A stretch of DNA of 5,572 bases from Candidatus Fibrimonadales bacterium (GCA_009788135.1 WQSA01000149.1:1-5572); one strand, 5' to 3'; numbered from the stretch's first letter, positions 1 through 5,572 are shown. Numbers and translations: made by a program. Notes: a model not told the origin generated them from the sequence alone.

Positions 1-32
1 ACCATTGCGCGAACGTTGTGATTGATTTGCAT
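1..32 (-). CDS. Flagellin, N-terminal 11 codons only (gene continues beyond the left edge)
   Basis: Reading leftward from an ATG at 32-30, the sequence encodes MQINHNVRAMV and then leaves the window. The INHN motif followed by an Ala two residues later is the hallmark start of bacterial flagellin, whose N-terminal D0 helix begins M-x-INHN-x-x-A. Hook-associated proteins such as FlgL start differently. Flagellin is exported through the flagellar type III system without a cleaved signal peptide and polymerises into the filament. The start is secured by a GGAGG Shine-Dalgarno 8 bases upstream. Further upstream lie a sigma-28-type promoter and a GGA-rich leader, both expected for a late flagellar gene. 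Only 32 bases are visible, so the call rests on a short motif plus this control region. No symbol (fliC, hag or flaB) can be chosen. Confidence 0.8.
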   Translation of the reverse strand, partial: MQINHNVRAM

Positions 33-139
33 AGAGTTAACCTCCGTGTAGGGTTTATCCTTTGGCATCCTTGCCTCTGGAGCCTGTCCTTTCCGGCACT
101 CACCGGCAACTCGGATTTGGGCAGTCAGTTCTTTTTACT
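33..139 (-). promoter_or_regulatory. Flagellin mRNA leader with five GGA motifs, candidate CsrA-binding region
   Basis: From the predicted transcription start near 139 to the ATG, the leader has five GGA triplets on the minus strand, at 94-92, 89-87, 70-68, 60-58 and 45-43. The one at 70-68 sits in the loop of a perfect hairpin at 75-64, GGCA-AGGA-TGCC, with a 4-bp stem. The last one is part of the Shine-Dalgarno. CsrA/RsmA dimers are known to bind GGA in hairpin loops and to block ribosomes when one site covers the Shine-Dalgarno; Bacillus subtilis hag is the model, with FliW as antagonist. Control by CsrA here is inferred from motif density and layout. No csrA or fliW gene is in the window. 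Confidence 0.6.
41..45 (-). promoter_or_regulatory. Shine-Dalgarno of the flagellin gene
   Basis: The minus strand reads ACGGAGGTTAACTCT directly before the ATG. GGAGG is a strong ribosome binding site with an 8-base spacer. Its GGA overlaps a potential CsrA site. The flanking AACC (55-52) and GGTT (42-39) could pair as a 4-bp stem with the GGA in the loop. Confidence 0.85.
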
Positions 140-145
140 CTTATC

Positions 146-173
146 TTATAGGATGTTTTTAAAAAAAACTTTA
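146..173 (-). promoter_or_regulatory. Sigma-28 (FliA-type) flagellar promoter
   Basis: On the minus strand TAAAGTTT at 173-166 matches the sigma-28 -35 consensus exactly. After a 12-base A/T spacer, TCCTATAA at 153-146 matches six of eight positions of the -10 consensus GCCGATAA. The usual spacer in the enterobacterial consensus is 11, so this is one base longer. Transcription would start near 139, leaving a leader of about 105 bases before the flagellin ATG. Placement ahead of flagellin fits the known class of sigma-28 targets. The A/T-rich surroundings mean that a chance match is possible but unlikely given the gene downstream. Confidence 0.72.
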
Positions 174-222
174 GTTTTGCCCGTGCTTTTGCAGCCGCAG
201 AAAGGACTATATATTTGTCATA

Positions 223-244
223 TTTTTTAAAAAACGCGGTTTTT
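223..244 (-). terminator. Weak candidate terminator after the large PHP gene
   Basis: Six bases past the TAA stop, the minus strand has AAAAAC-CGC-GTTTTT (244-230), a 6-bp A/T-dominated stem with a 3-base loop. It runs into a T-tract and then an A-tract. The stem is poor in G/C, so termination may be inefficient. No better hairpin was seen between 250 and the flagellar promoter. Confidence 0.3.
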
Positions 245-249
245 GGCGA

Positions 250-3200
250 TTATTTCACCAAAACACGCAAAGTTTGACTTCCGATTTTTGCAACATACAT
301 CCCTCTTGTTTGAACCTCAATTTTGAGTTGAGAGTTGAAAGCGGAAAGTTGAGAGTTATAAATTCGTTCGCCTTTTAGATTGTAAATTCGCACTTTTGCG
401 CCTTGCGGCACATTTTCCAGAACTATGGCTCTGCCTATCGCTTTTGCACTTATATTGCCCATATATGCTTGCGAGAAATGAATCGGCAATTGACCATCAT
501 CGCTGCTGCTAGACGATTCCCCATCGCTACTGCTGTATGCCTCCTCATTGCTGCTGCTTGAGTTGGTTTGCGTTGAGGTTTCCAATGGTTCTGAAATATT
601 TCCTGTTTTGTAATTGGCATTTTCTTTCGCTCTTGCGAAAATGTAATAAGTGGAGCTTTCTTTTAAGCCTGAAAATTCTAATATATCCAAGATTCCCAAG
701 ATGTCGCCAAAAATAATCGGCTTTGGAAATTCATTTTCGCTAATTGCGTATTCAACTTCTTGATCGTTGCTTGTTGTGAGGGCTTCTATGGTTATGCTGC
801 TTGAGGTTCTGCTTGCAAGAACAGGCTTGGCGACTGTTTCGCCATCTGCTTTTGCCATGCCTGTTGCTCTCTCAAGAGTTCCTGTGAAGTTGCCGTTTGC
901 GGTAAATGCGGTCAAGTCAGCAACGTTTACAACATCGCTCCAAGTTCCTGTTGCCGTTAGGCCGTTTACGGTAACGGTTGCATTGGGAGTTTGCTCTATG
1001 CCAGTGTAAATCATTGGGTTAAATTCGGAAACAATTGCTGTTGTTAACGGAGTTGGGAGTATGGTAAAGTCTTCTGTTTTCGTGCCAGTGTAATATCCTT
1101 TGCCAGTAAGAGTCACGGTTGACATTCCAGCGTTTATGTTATTCGCAACAGCGTAGATGTAGTCAACATCGTGTTCCAGAATTTTATCGTTAAAGACTAC
1201 TACAACATTTTCAGCCGCAGGGATTTGTGCCATGCCATTGTAAGTGTATGTGCCATTAACCGTTACTGTCGCACTGGATAAGTTGGCGATAATAGGTATA
1301 GTTGTCGTGCAAGCACCGTTGTACCATTCTATGCCTGTGCCTGCGCACTGAGCTTCGGTTCTGGCTACGCATTCGTTGGCAACAACAGTTTGTGTCGCAA
1401 GAGTACAGGATGTTACAACTGGGACACAAGCCATGCCATTCCAGTATTCGGTGCAAGCAGCTTGCTCAATTTCAAGCGAGGTTTTGCAGGAAGTCGAAAC
1501 ATCAACGAATGTTGCGCCAACGAATATAAGGGTTGAGTTTGCGTATTCGCAACGCTCTTGGCCTGTCATAGCCATGCAATCATCATTTGTAGCGTTAGGT
1601 TTCTGACCGTTCGCTGCAACGCAAGTGGCGGTATTGAATACGCAAATACCATTTGCATCAACCACATCGGTTGCCAATTTGCAAGTAGTGCAAGCGTTGC
1701 CAATTTCTATGTCCTGGATGTTTTTGTTCAATAGGTTGCAAGCGGCAACCGCTTTGTCACGGGCAATCACTGCATCGTCAACGCAAAAGCCTTCAACATT
1801 CGTATAGCCATCCAAGCATTCTTCTAAGCAAGAGGCAGTTCCCCATTTCTTGAAGTTATCAGCGCAGGCAATCTTTTCGTTTTTCATAGCCAAAGTCATG
1901 CATTCGCCAGCGTGCCATTCCACGCCATCTTCGCTTCCGCACTCGGCTTCGTTCAGCATCATGCAGCTATTGTCAGATTCGTCAACTTTCTCTGTTTCAG
2001 CGCAGGTGCTGTTCCAAGCTACGCAAGCCGCACCAGTCCAGTACTCATCGCAAGTTTCTTTTTTAGCCAAAAGCACATCTGCATTTGTCATGCAAGTACC
2101 TTTGTGCCATTCTATGCCTGCGCCCGTGCATTGAGTTTCGGTTCTGGCTACGCATTCGTTGGCGATAATAATATCTGTCAAAAGAGCGCAGGAAGATACA
2201 ACAGGAACGCAAGCTACGCCAGTCCAATAATCGGCGCACTTCTGTTCTTCAGTTCTGGTATCTTCTATTTCTATTACGCACTTAGCTGTTGCGTTTGAAC
2301 AACCAGTACCACCGCTTTTTCTAATATCAATCTCAAAAAGGCCTGGAACTGTAGGGGTTAGATTAATTGTTGAAATTGTATAATCATTATTAGCAACAAC
2401 TGTAGAATTAGTAGTATAATTACTAGAATTATAAGCATGGCAGTATACGTTAAAATCGTTTGATAAAGTTATTGGTTCGCCCACTTTTCCTTTTGCCCCT
2501 GGATCTTTTAACGTACATTCAAATGCAGCAGGGACAACTGGCACTGTGCAAGTAGCGTTCTTGCCAGCACAAGCACCAGCACCAGAATTTCCAGTAACCT
2601 TATAACTAAAGAGGCCTGAAGTTGCAGGAGCAGATGGACTGGATTGTGTTTCCCATGCAAAGCCAGAAGAAGAAGCTGACAACGTTGTTGTATTATTGCA
2701 TTTTACGGTCCAGGTACCACTTCTTGAAATTGTACCTGAGCTTACCACTATTTTTGTTATTGGATTTGTTAACTCGCAAGTAAGCGGACTTACTGAGACA
2801 TTTATCGGCATTGATAATGTTGTCTGCGATTGTGCTGGCTCTTTACTCAATTCAACAGTAAATGTATAACTGCCACCGACTTCAGTAACTTCAACCTTAG
2901 TATTTACTTTTACGAGCTGCAATGCCGCAATTTCTTGTTCAATTGCACGTTTAACATTGACAGCATTAATAACTGTTCCGTTAGCAAATTCTACATTGTA
3001 AGTTCTCGACTCAATTGCTGTCTTGGCTGCAACAATCTCTTCTTCAATAGTTCTTGTAATCTTAATCCCAAACGGCTGAACAAAGATTATGCCATTGCTA
3101 TTCCAAACATTGGCGCGAACGTAATTATTAATTTTGTCGGAGAAATTAGCAATATTAAGCGAAGAACCTGTATGGATTTTTATACCATCGGCAATCCAAT

Positions 3201-4278
3201 CAATATTAGGATTACCCACAATCTCCACTCCACTAGAATTAACCGTAATTGCCGTAATTGTAATTGTATTGTCGTTTACTTCTATATTAGTTATTTTTGG
3301 CATTGGTTCTTTTTGCCTTGAAATATGTGAAGCGCTTCCTCGATTAGGCGCATCTGTCCAGATTCCCTCGCAACGTGCAGCACGGGAAAAAGCAAAAAAC
3401 GCACCTTTTTGCATCGAATTTAACACTTTTTCATCACTAAGCTCTGGCATAAGCAATAAGTTATATGAGTAACCAGTCTCATCTAAACTGTGCGAATCGT
3501 CATTGGAGAAGCCCCATACCGGTCGATCTGGCATCATTTCTTTCAATAAGTTATCCCAAAGGAATCTGTCTGTCCTGGACTCGCCATCAGTTTTATTAAT
3601 TATTTCCATACCCACAGAAGACGGATAGTTTCTGAAGTAATCAGCGTATTTTTGAATGTTAGTAGCATCATTTGATGCTATTGGGCTTGTGCAATTCTGA
3701 CCAGCTCCGTTTGTATGTCTGCCAGGGTGATTGATAATAGATATGCCGCCCTTATCCCGAATATTTCCTAGGATTTCATCCACGTCCTGAGATATCGTAG
3801 CATAATCAGCCAAATAAGAGTTTATGTGATGGCCCGACGAATGCTCGTTTGTGTTGACCAAACCAATCATGCCGCCTATATCAGAAGTTCTGCCAGTCAC
3901 GCCAGTATATGTTCCAGCATTCATATTATCTTTTTCTTGAGTTGTGAGAGATACTTTATTAGTACTAGTTCCACCATAAAAAGTTCCTCTATCTGGTGGA
4001 CCATATCCAGGTTCATCCCAAGCAGGAGTTAGCCAGTTATGATCGTTCATGGTAAAAACGCTATAGTCTTTCCTATACGCATCTTCAAGCATATCCTTTC
4101 TGGTATTACTGCCATCCGAGTAAGTAGAGTGGTTATGAAACCCAGCTTTATACTGCTTGCTAAAGTCCACATTCTCATAGGGATTGTAGATTCTGTATTC
4201 CGCTGCAAAAACCGGAATGGCAAATACAGCCATAATCGCTATTGCGAGTGTCTTCAAATTAAACAGGGATCTAGCCAT
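250..4278 (-). CDS. Giant secreted PHP-domain phosphoesterase-like protein with Cys-rich repeats and a T9SS-type C-terminus
   Basis: The protein has 1342 residues. Residues 1-25 form a Sec signal peptide ending PVFA. Residues about 42-305 are a PHP (polymerase and histidinol phosphatase) domain with its metal ligands present: H48-x-H50 followed by SDG (54-56), D79-H80, E145, H150/H151, H184-P185, E225 and D262-S-H264. PHP enzymes hydrolyse phosphoesters with two or three metal ions; the substrate here is unknown. Residues 325-500 are a beta region and a helical spacer. Residues 501-672 are two Ig-like modules with four Cys each. Residues 681-990 hold 30 Cys, including three clear six-Cys repeats. 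Residues 998-1074 resemble an MBG/YDG-type Ig fold, a related stretch follows to about 1142, and 1148-1236 are Fn3-like. A Ser-rich linker (1238-1262) leads to a sorting-type C-terminal module (about 1264-1342) with KVRIYNLKGERIY and GMYVAKIG. The likely location is the cell surface or medium after Sec and T9SS export. ATG is chosen for its AAAGGAG site 5 bases upstream and the signal peptide that follows. Function beyond phosphoesterase-like is not assigned. Confidence 0.88.
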   Translation of the reverse strand: MARSLFNLKTLAIAIMAVFAIPVFAAEYRIYNPYENVDFSKQYKAGFHNHSTYSDGSNTRKDMLEDAYRKDYSVFTMNDHNWLTPAWDEPGYGPPDRGTFYGGTSTNKVSLTTQEKDNMNAGTYTGVTGRTSDIGGMIGLVNTNEHSSGHHINSYLADYATISQDVDEILGNIRDKGGISIINHPGRHTNGAGQNCTSPIASNDATNIQKYADYFRNYPSSVGMEIINKTDGESRTDRFLWDNLLKEMMPDRPVWGFSNDDSHSLDETGYSYNLLLMPELSDEKVLNSMQKGAFFAFSRAARCEGIWTDAPNRGSASHISRQKEPMPKITNIEVNDNTITITAITVNSSGVEIVGNPNIDWIADGIKIHTGSSLNIANFSDKINNYVRANVWNSNGIIFVQPFGIKITRTIEEEIVAAKTAIESRTYNVEFANGTVINAVNVKRAIEQEIAALQLVKVNTKVEVTEVGGSYTFTVELSKEPAQSQTTLSMPINVSVSPLTCELTNPITKIVVSSGTISRSGTWTVKCNNTTTLSASSSGFAWETQSSPSAPATSGLFSYKVTGNSGAGACAGKNATCTVPVVPAAFECTLKDPGAKGKVGEPITLSNDFNVYCHAYNSSNYTTNSTVVANNDYTISTINLTPTVPGLFEIDIRKSGGTGCSNATAKCVIEIEDTRTEEQKCADYWTGVACVPVVSSCALLTDIIIANECVARTETQCTGAGIEWHKGTCMTNADVLLAKKETCDEYWTGAACVAWNSTCAETEKVDESDNSCMMLNEAECGSEDGVEWHAGECMTLAMKNEKIACADNFKKWGTASCLEECLDGYTNVEGFCVDDAVIARDKAVAACNLLNKNIQDIEIGNACTTCKLATDVVDANGICVFNTATCVAANGQKPNATNDDCMAMTGQERCEYANSTLIFVGATFVDVSTSCKTSLEIEQAACTEYWNGMACVPVVTSCTLATQTVVANECVARTEAQCAGTGIEWYNGACTTTIPIIANLSSATVTVNGTYTYNGMAQIPAAENVVVVFNDKILEHDVDYIYAVANNINAGMSTVTLTGKGYYTGTKTEDFTILPTPLTTAIVSEFNPMIYTGIEQTPNATVTVNGLTATGTWSDVVNVADLTAFTANGNFTGTLERATGMAKADGETVAKPVLASRTSSSITIEALTTSNDQEVEYAISENEFPKPIIFGDILGILDILEFSGLKESSTYYIFARAKENANYKTGNISEPLETSTQTNSSSSNEEAYSSSDGESSSSSDDGQLPIHFSQAYMGNISAKAIGRAIVLENVPQGAKVRIYNLKGERIYNSQLSAFNSQLKIEVQTRGMYVAKIGSQTLRVLVK
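327..357 (-). repeat. Short direct repeat encoding NSQL twice in the sorting-type C-terminus
   Basis: The plus-strand 10-mer GTTGAGAGTT occurs at 327-336 and 348-357, 21 bases apart. It encodes the repeated NSQL of YNSQLSAFNSQLK inside the terminal beta module. It is probably a small in-frame duplication in a turn. Confidence 0.5.
676..702 (-). repeat. Triple 9-base microrepeat in the Fn3-like module
   Basis: The minus strand reads ATCTTGGGA, ATCTTGGAT, ATATTAGAA in succession, encoding ILG-ILD-ILE (residues 1193-1201). The first two units differ by two bases and the third is degenerate. This looks like an in-frame slippage expansion that lengthens a loop before the strand LEFSGL. Confidence 0.6.
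1309..2238 (-). repeat. Coding repeat region: three six-cysteine units plus a diverged middle
   Basis: Within the PHP protein, residues 681-729 and 942-990 have six Cys at identical spacing (9, 7, 12, 8, 12) and near-identical sequence: YWTGVACVPVV versus YWNGMACVPVV, and ANECVART in both. A third unit, 743-793, has spacing 9, 7, 13, 8, 13. Residues 805-931 hold 12 more Cys in a looser pattern, probably decayed units. At DNA level the first and last units share a 26-base identical run (around 1356-1381 and 2139-2164), showing recent duplication or gene conversion. Disulfide-stabilised, extracellular modules are the likely product. Confidence 0.8.
2263..2778 (-). repeat. Two tandem four-cysteine Ig-like modules (coding)
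   Basis: Residues 501-577 and 588-667 of the PHP protein align by Cys pattern: C501, C527, C570, C577 and C588, C613, C660, C667. Both begin with a (C)xL-x(n)-P segment, both contain a G-L-F strand before the third Cys, and both close with G-x-G-x-C-x(6)-C. The pattern suggests two related beta-sandwich domains with disulfides. I do not know a named family for them. Confidence 0.6.
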
Positions 4279-4283
4279 AGAGG

Positions 4284-4290
4284 CTCCTTT
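4284..4290 (-). promoter_or_regulatory. Shine-Dalgarno of the PHP-domain gene
   Basis: AAAGGAG lies 5 bases before the ATG at 4278 on the minus strand. It fixes the start just ahead of the signal peptide. Confidence 0.85.
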
Positions 4291-4310
4291 ACATATTGTA
4301 TATTACCCCT

Positions 4311-4339
4311 AATATAGAAAAGATTTTACTTATTGTCAA
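4311..4339 (-). promoter_or_regulatory. Housekeeping (sigma-70-type) promoter of the PHP-domain gene
   Basis: On the minus strand TTGACA (4339-4334) is a perfect -35 box. A 17-base spacer separates it from TATATT (4316-4311), which matches five of six -10 positions. Transcription would begin near 4304, giving a short leader of about 25 bases that contains only the Shine-Dalgarno. The large gene therefore has its own promoter and need not depend on the upstream barrel gene. Confidence 0.8.
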
Positions 4340-4346
4340 CGTTTTT

Positions 4347-4363
4347 GTTACACCTCAGTTACA
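4347..4363 (-). promoter_or_regulatory. Direct repeat TGTAAC-TGAGG-TGTAAC upstream of the -35 box, possible activator site
   Basis: Two identical TGTAAC hexamers lie 11 bases apart start to start, one helical turn, roughly 43 to 60 bases upstream of the predicted transcription start. Response regulators of the OmpR/PhoB family typically bind direct repeats with an 11-base period in this position. With its preceding C, the stretch CTGTAAC...TGTAAC partly resembles the enterobacterial Pho box. The regulator is unknown, and a short repeat like this could arise by chance. Confidence 0.35.
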
Positions 4364-4365
4364 GT

Positions 4366-5058
4366 TCAGAATACCCCAACATACCCCAAATTCCCGCCAG
4401 GATACCCAGCTCGCAAATACCCAACCCCTACTGAAACTCCCGAAACGCCAAGCGCAAAGCCAAAACCCAAAACCGGACCCGGATATGCAAACGAATTGTA
4501 AATGCTAAAATAGCCAAGCTTTACCTGCTGGTATATATGCAACGGCAACTGCACGCCAAACGAATAAAGAGAACTGAAATTCGCCTCGCAACCCAAAAGC
4601 CAGGAAAAACTTACGGGAGTCTTTGAAATCAAATGAACCCTTGGCGAAAAATAAACCTTTGCCCAATCCTTGTAAAAAAAACTTGCGCCCGCAGAAACTC
4701 TATGCTCCTGCCATGAACCATCTCCGGGAACCCAAGATATATTCGCTGTCTCCCCAAGCTTGAACGACAAAAAATTGAAAGGCCTAAATCCAATAACACC
4801 GGAAAACTCAAGCTCCCTGTAAATGGAATCCAATGCCGCTCCGCCAAAACCTGCCGCTGCCAAAAAACGCCCGTCGCTCCAAACGATATCCGTTTTGCCA
4901 ACATGAAAATCTTCAAACGGCTCGCTGTAACGAAACGCAATCGCTCTCGTTTTTTCAACTTCATGCATTTCTTCGGCATTCCAAATAGCAGGGTTGCTGA
5001 ATAACGGCAAAGTCAACGCATGGCACTCAAGGGCGAACAACAAAAGCAGACGTTTCAC
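4366..5058 (-). CDS. Putative outer-membrane beta-barrel protein, 230 residues
   Basis: I do not recognise the family. The N-terminus, KRLLLLFALECHALTLPLF, is a positive charge followed by a hydrophobic stretch, consistent with export. The rest alternates short amphipathic beta strands with Gly- and aromatic-rich turns, for example FLAAAGFGG, VSAGASFFY, YSFGVQLPL and VLGFGFALG, and the protein ends in Phe. A terminal aromatic residue and this pattern are typical of Gram-negative outer-membrane barrels assembled by BamA. Length suggests about 8-12 strands. GTG at 5058 is preferred because GGAGAGGGAG lies just before it; an ATG at 5073 in the same frame has only A/T-rich sequence upstream and would add MERES. 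The start lies inside the upstream gene (32-base overlap), which suggests translational coupling and a shared function. No terminator is visible after its stop. Confidence 0.65.
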   Translation of the reverse strand: MKRLLLLFALECHALTLPLFSNPAIWNAEEMHEVEKTRAIAFRYSEPFEDFHVGKTDIVWSDGRFLAAAGFGGAALDSIYRELEFSGVIGFRPFNFLSFKLGETANISWVPGDGSWQEHRVSAGASFFYKDWAKVYFSPRVHLISKTPVSFSWLLGCEANFSSLYSFGVQLPLHIYQQVKLGYFSIYNSFAYPGPVLGFGFALGVSGVSVGVGYLRAGYPGGNLGYVGVF

Positions 5059-5572
5059 TGACTCCCTCTCCATTTAAATAAATAAAACACGGACCGTTCT
5101 GGCAACGCTTCCATTCCGGAATCTCAATCCACGAACTGTTTGCCGGCACATCCATAACTTTTTTCAAAATTAAAGCGCCTCCCCTGTCAACCAGCCTAAG
5201 CTCAAACTTTCCCTGCGAATTTATGCGCACCCTGAGCATCGTGCTTTTTTTTGAACGCGTTAAAACTCGCTCCGATATCTGCAAAATCTTTGCCTGATTG
5301 CTTGAAACTTTCGGCACAAATCCAGGACTAACTTTTTCCGTGCCTGGGCACTTAATCGGTCTGTTAACCGCCTTTCCCCACATCACAGAATCCAGCTTCA
5401 AATCGCCGGCGCAAAGCCTTAAAGTATCTGCCGTATTCTTTAAAGTCGCAATGGAAATCTGATAAATAGGAATTTCCGAAGTTTGCAAAAACGCTCGCAA
5501 ATCCGTGCTGTCTTTTGTAATCAAAACAGAACTCTTGCCCCCGATTGAATCCGATGTTTTCAAGGGCGCTTT
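5027..5572 (-). CDS. Lamin-tail-domain (LTD) surface protein, C-terminal 181 residues
   Basis: The reading frame is open to the right edge (first codons K-A-P-L), so the gene is truncated there and its start is outside. Visible residues about 12-68 match the bacterial LTD fold: SSVLITKDSTDLRAFL, then a strand pair, then LKNTADTLRL and LDSVMWGKA. The last two correspond to the family's N-x-x-D-T-L-x-L and D-S-V-x-(Y/W)-G signatures. The following PGF segment is the usual end of an LTD. Residues about 95-181 form a beta-rich terminal domain with LRVRINSQGKFELRLVD and a final strand AFVVRP, somewhat like FlgD-Ig or T9SS-type C-terminal modules. LTDs occur in secreted bacterial proteins, often nucleases or surface adhesins. 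The missing N-terminus would decide the activity. It overlaps the barrel gene and probably shares its mRNA. Confidence 0.72.
   Translation of the reverse strand, partial: KAPLKTSDSIGGKSSVLITKDSTDLRAFLQTSEIPIYQISIATLKNTADTLRLCAGDLKLDSVMWGKAVNRPIKCPGTEKVSPGFVPKVSSNQAKILQISERVLTRSKKSTMLRVRINSQGKFELRLVDRGGALILKKVMDVPANSSWIEIPEWKRCQNGPCFIYLNGEGVSETSAFVVRP

Noticed and set aside
177..192. GCACGGGCAAAAC on the minus strand resembles the GGGCAAA core of the cyclic di-GMP-I riboswitch.
   Set aside because: It lies upstream of the predicted flagellin transcription start, and the partner motifs (GACGCAAAGC and the tetraloop-receptor) are missing.
18..230. Plus-strand open frame of 70 codons across the flagellin control region.
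   Set aside because: It has no ribosome site and overlaps the flagellin start, leader and promoter, which explain the sequence better.
327..357. Repeated GTTGAGAGTT as a possible CRISPR or mobile repeat.
   Set aside because: There are only two 10-base copies, in frame, within a coding turn, with no spacer-repeat array.
480..565. Clustered GCTGCTGCT-like triplets as a noncoding microsatellite.
   Set aside because: They are serine codons of the Ser/Glu/Asp-rich linker before the sorting-type C-terminal module.
2830..3321. Plus-strand open frame of 163 codons opposite the PHP gene, and several shorter ones.
   Set aside because: They lie antisense to a clear multidomain gene, have no ribosome sites or recognisable domains, and read as low-complexity shadow translations.
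5059..5073. ATG at 5073 as the start of the barrel gene.
   Set aside because: The sequence before it is A/T-rich with no Shine-Dalgarno, while the in-frame GTG at 5058 follows GGAGAGGGAG and leads straight into the hydrophobic export segment.
5561..5563. TTG at 5563 as the true start of the lamin-tail gene.
   Set aside because: The frame stays open to the edge, there is no ribosome site in the few bases available, and the first LTD strands appear to be missing. The gene is treated as truncated.

Overview
The window looks like a piece of a Gram-negative, flagellated bacterium of the Fibrobacterota or a nearby lineage of the FCB group. This is inferred from protein style, not from a marker gene. 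One very large secreted protein ends in a Ser/Glu/Asp-rich linker and a C-terminal beta module resembling type IX secretion (T9SS) sorting domains. A neighbour carries a lamin-tail domain, and another looks like an outer-membrane beta-barrel. The left edge holds the first codons of a flagellin, which argues against typical Bacteroidota.

All genes read on the minus strand, so transcription runs from high to low coordinates. 5572-5027: the 3' end of a lamin-tail-domain protein, cut by the window edge. 5058-4366: a small beta-barrel-like exported protein whose start overlaps the previous gene, so the two are probably translationally coupled. 4365-4279: an 87-base intergenic region with a near-consensus housekeeping promoter (TTGACA, 17 bases, TATATT), preceded by an 11-base-period direct repeat in activator position. 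4278-250: a 1342-residue secreted multidomain protein. It has a signal peptide, a PHP-family metal-dependent phosphoesterase domain, beta and helical spacer, two four-cysteine Ig-like modules, a 30-cysteine repeat region, MBG-like and Fn3-like modules, a Ser-rich linker and a sorting-type C-terminus. 249-33: a regulatory region with a sigma-28-type flagellar promoter and a leader of about 105 bases carrying five GGA motifs. One GGA sits in the loop of a perfect short hairpin and another is inside the Shine-Dalgarno sequence, which is the layout expected of a CsrA-controlled flagellin mRNA. 32-1: the first 11 codons of the flagellin.

Two themes meet here: surface or secreted proteins (lamin-tail protein, barrel, PHP protein) and flagellar filament control at the left edge. 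The least familiar items are the PHP-plus-cysteine-repeat architecture and the dense flagellin control region. No tRNA, rRNA, insertion sequence or CRISPR array was seen.
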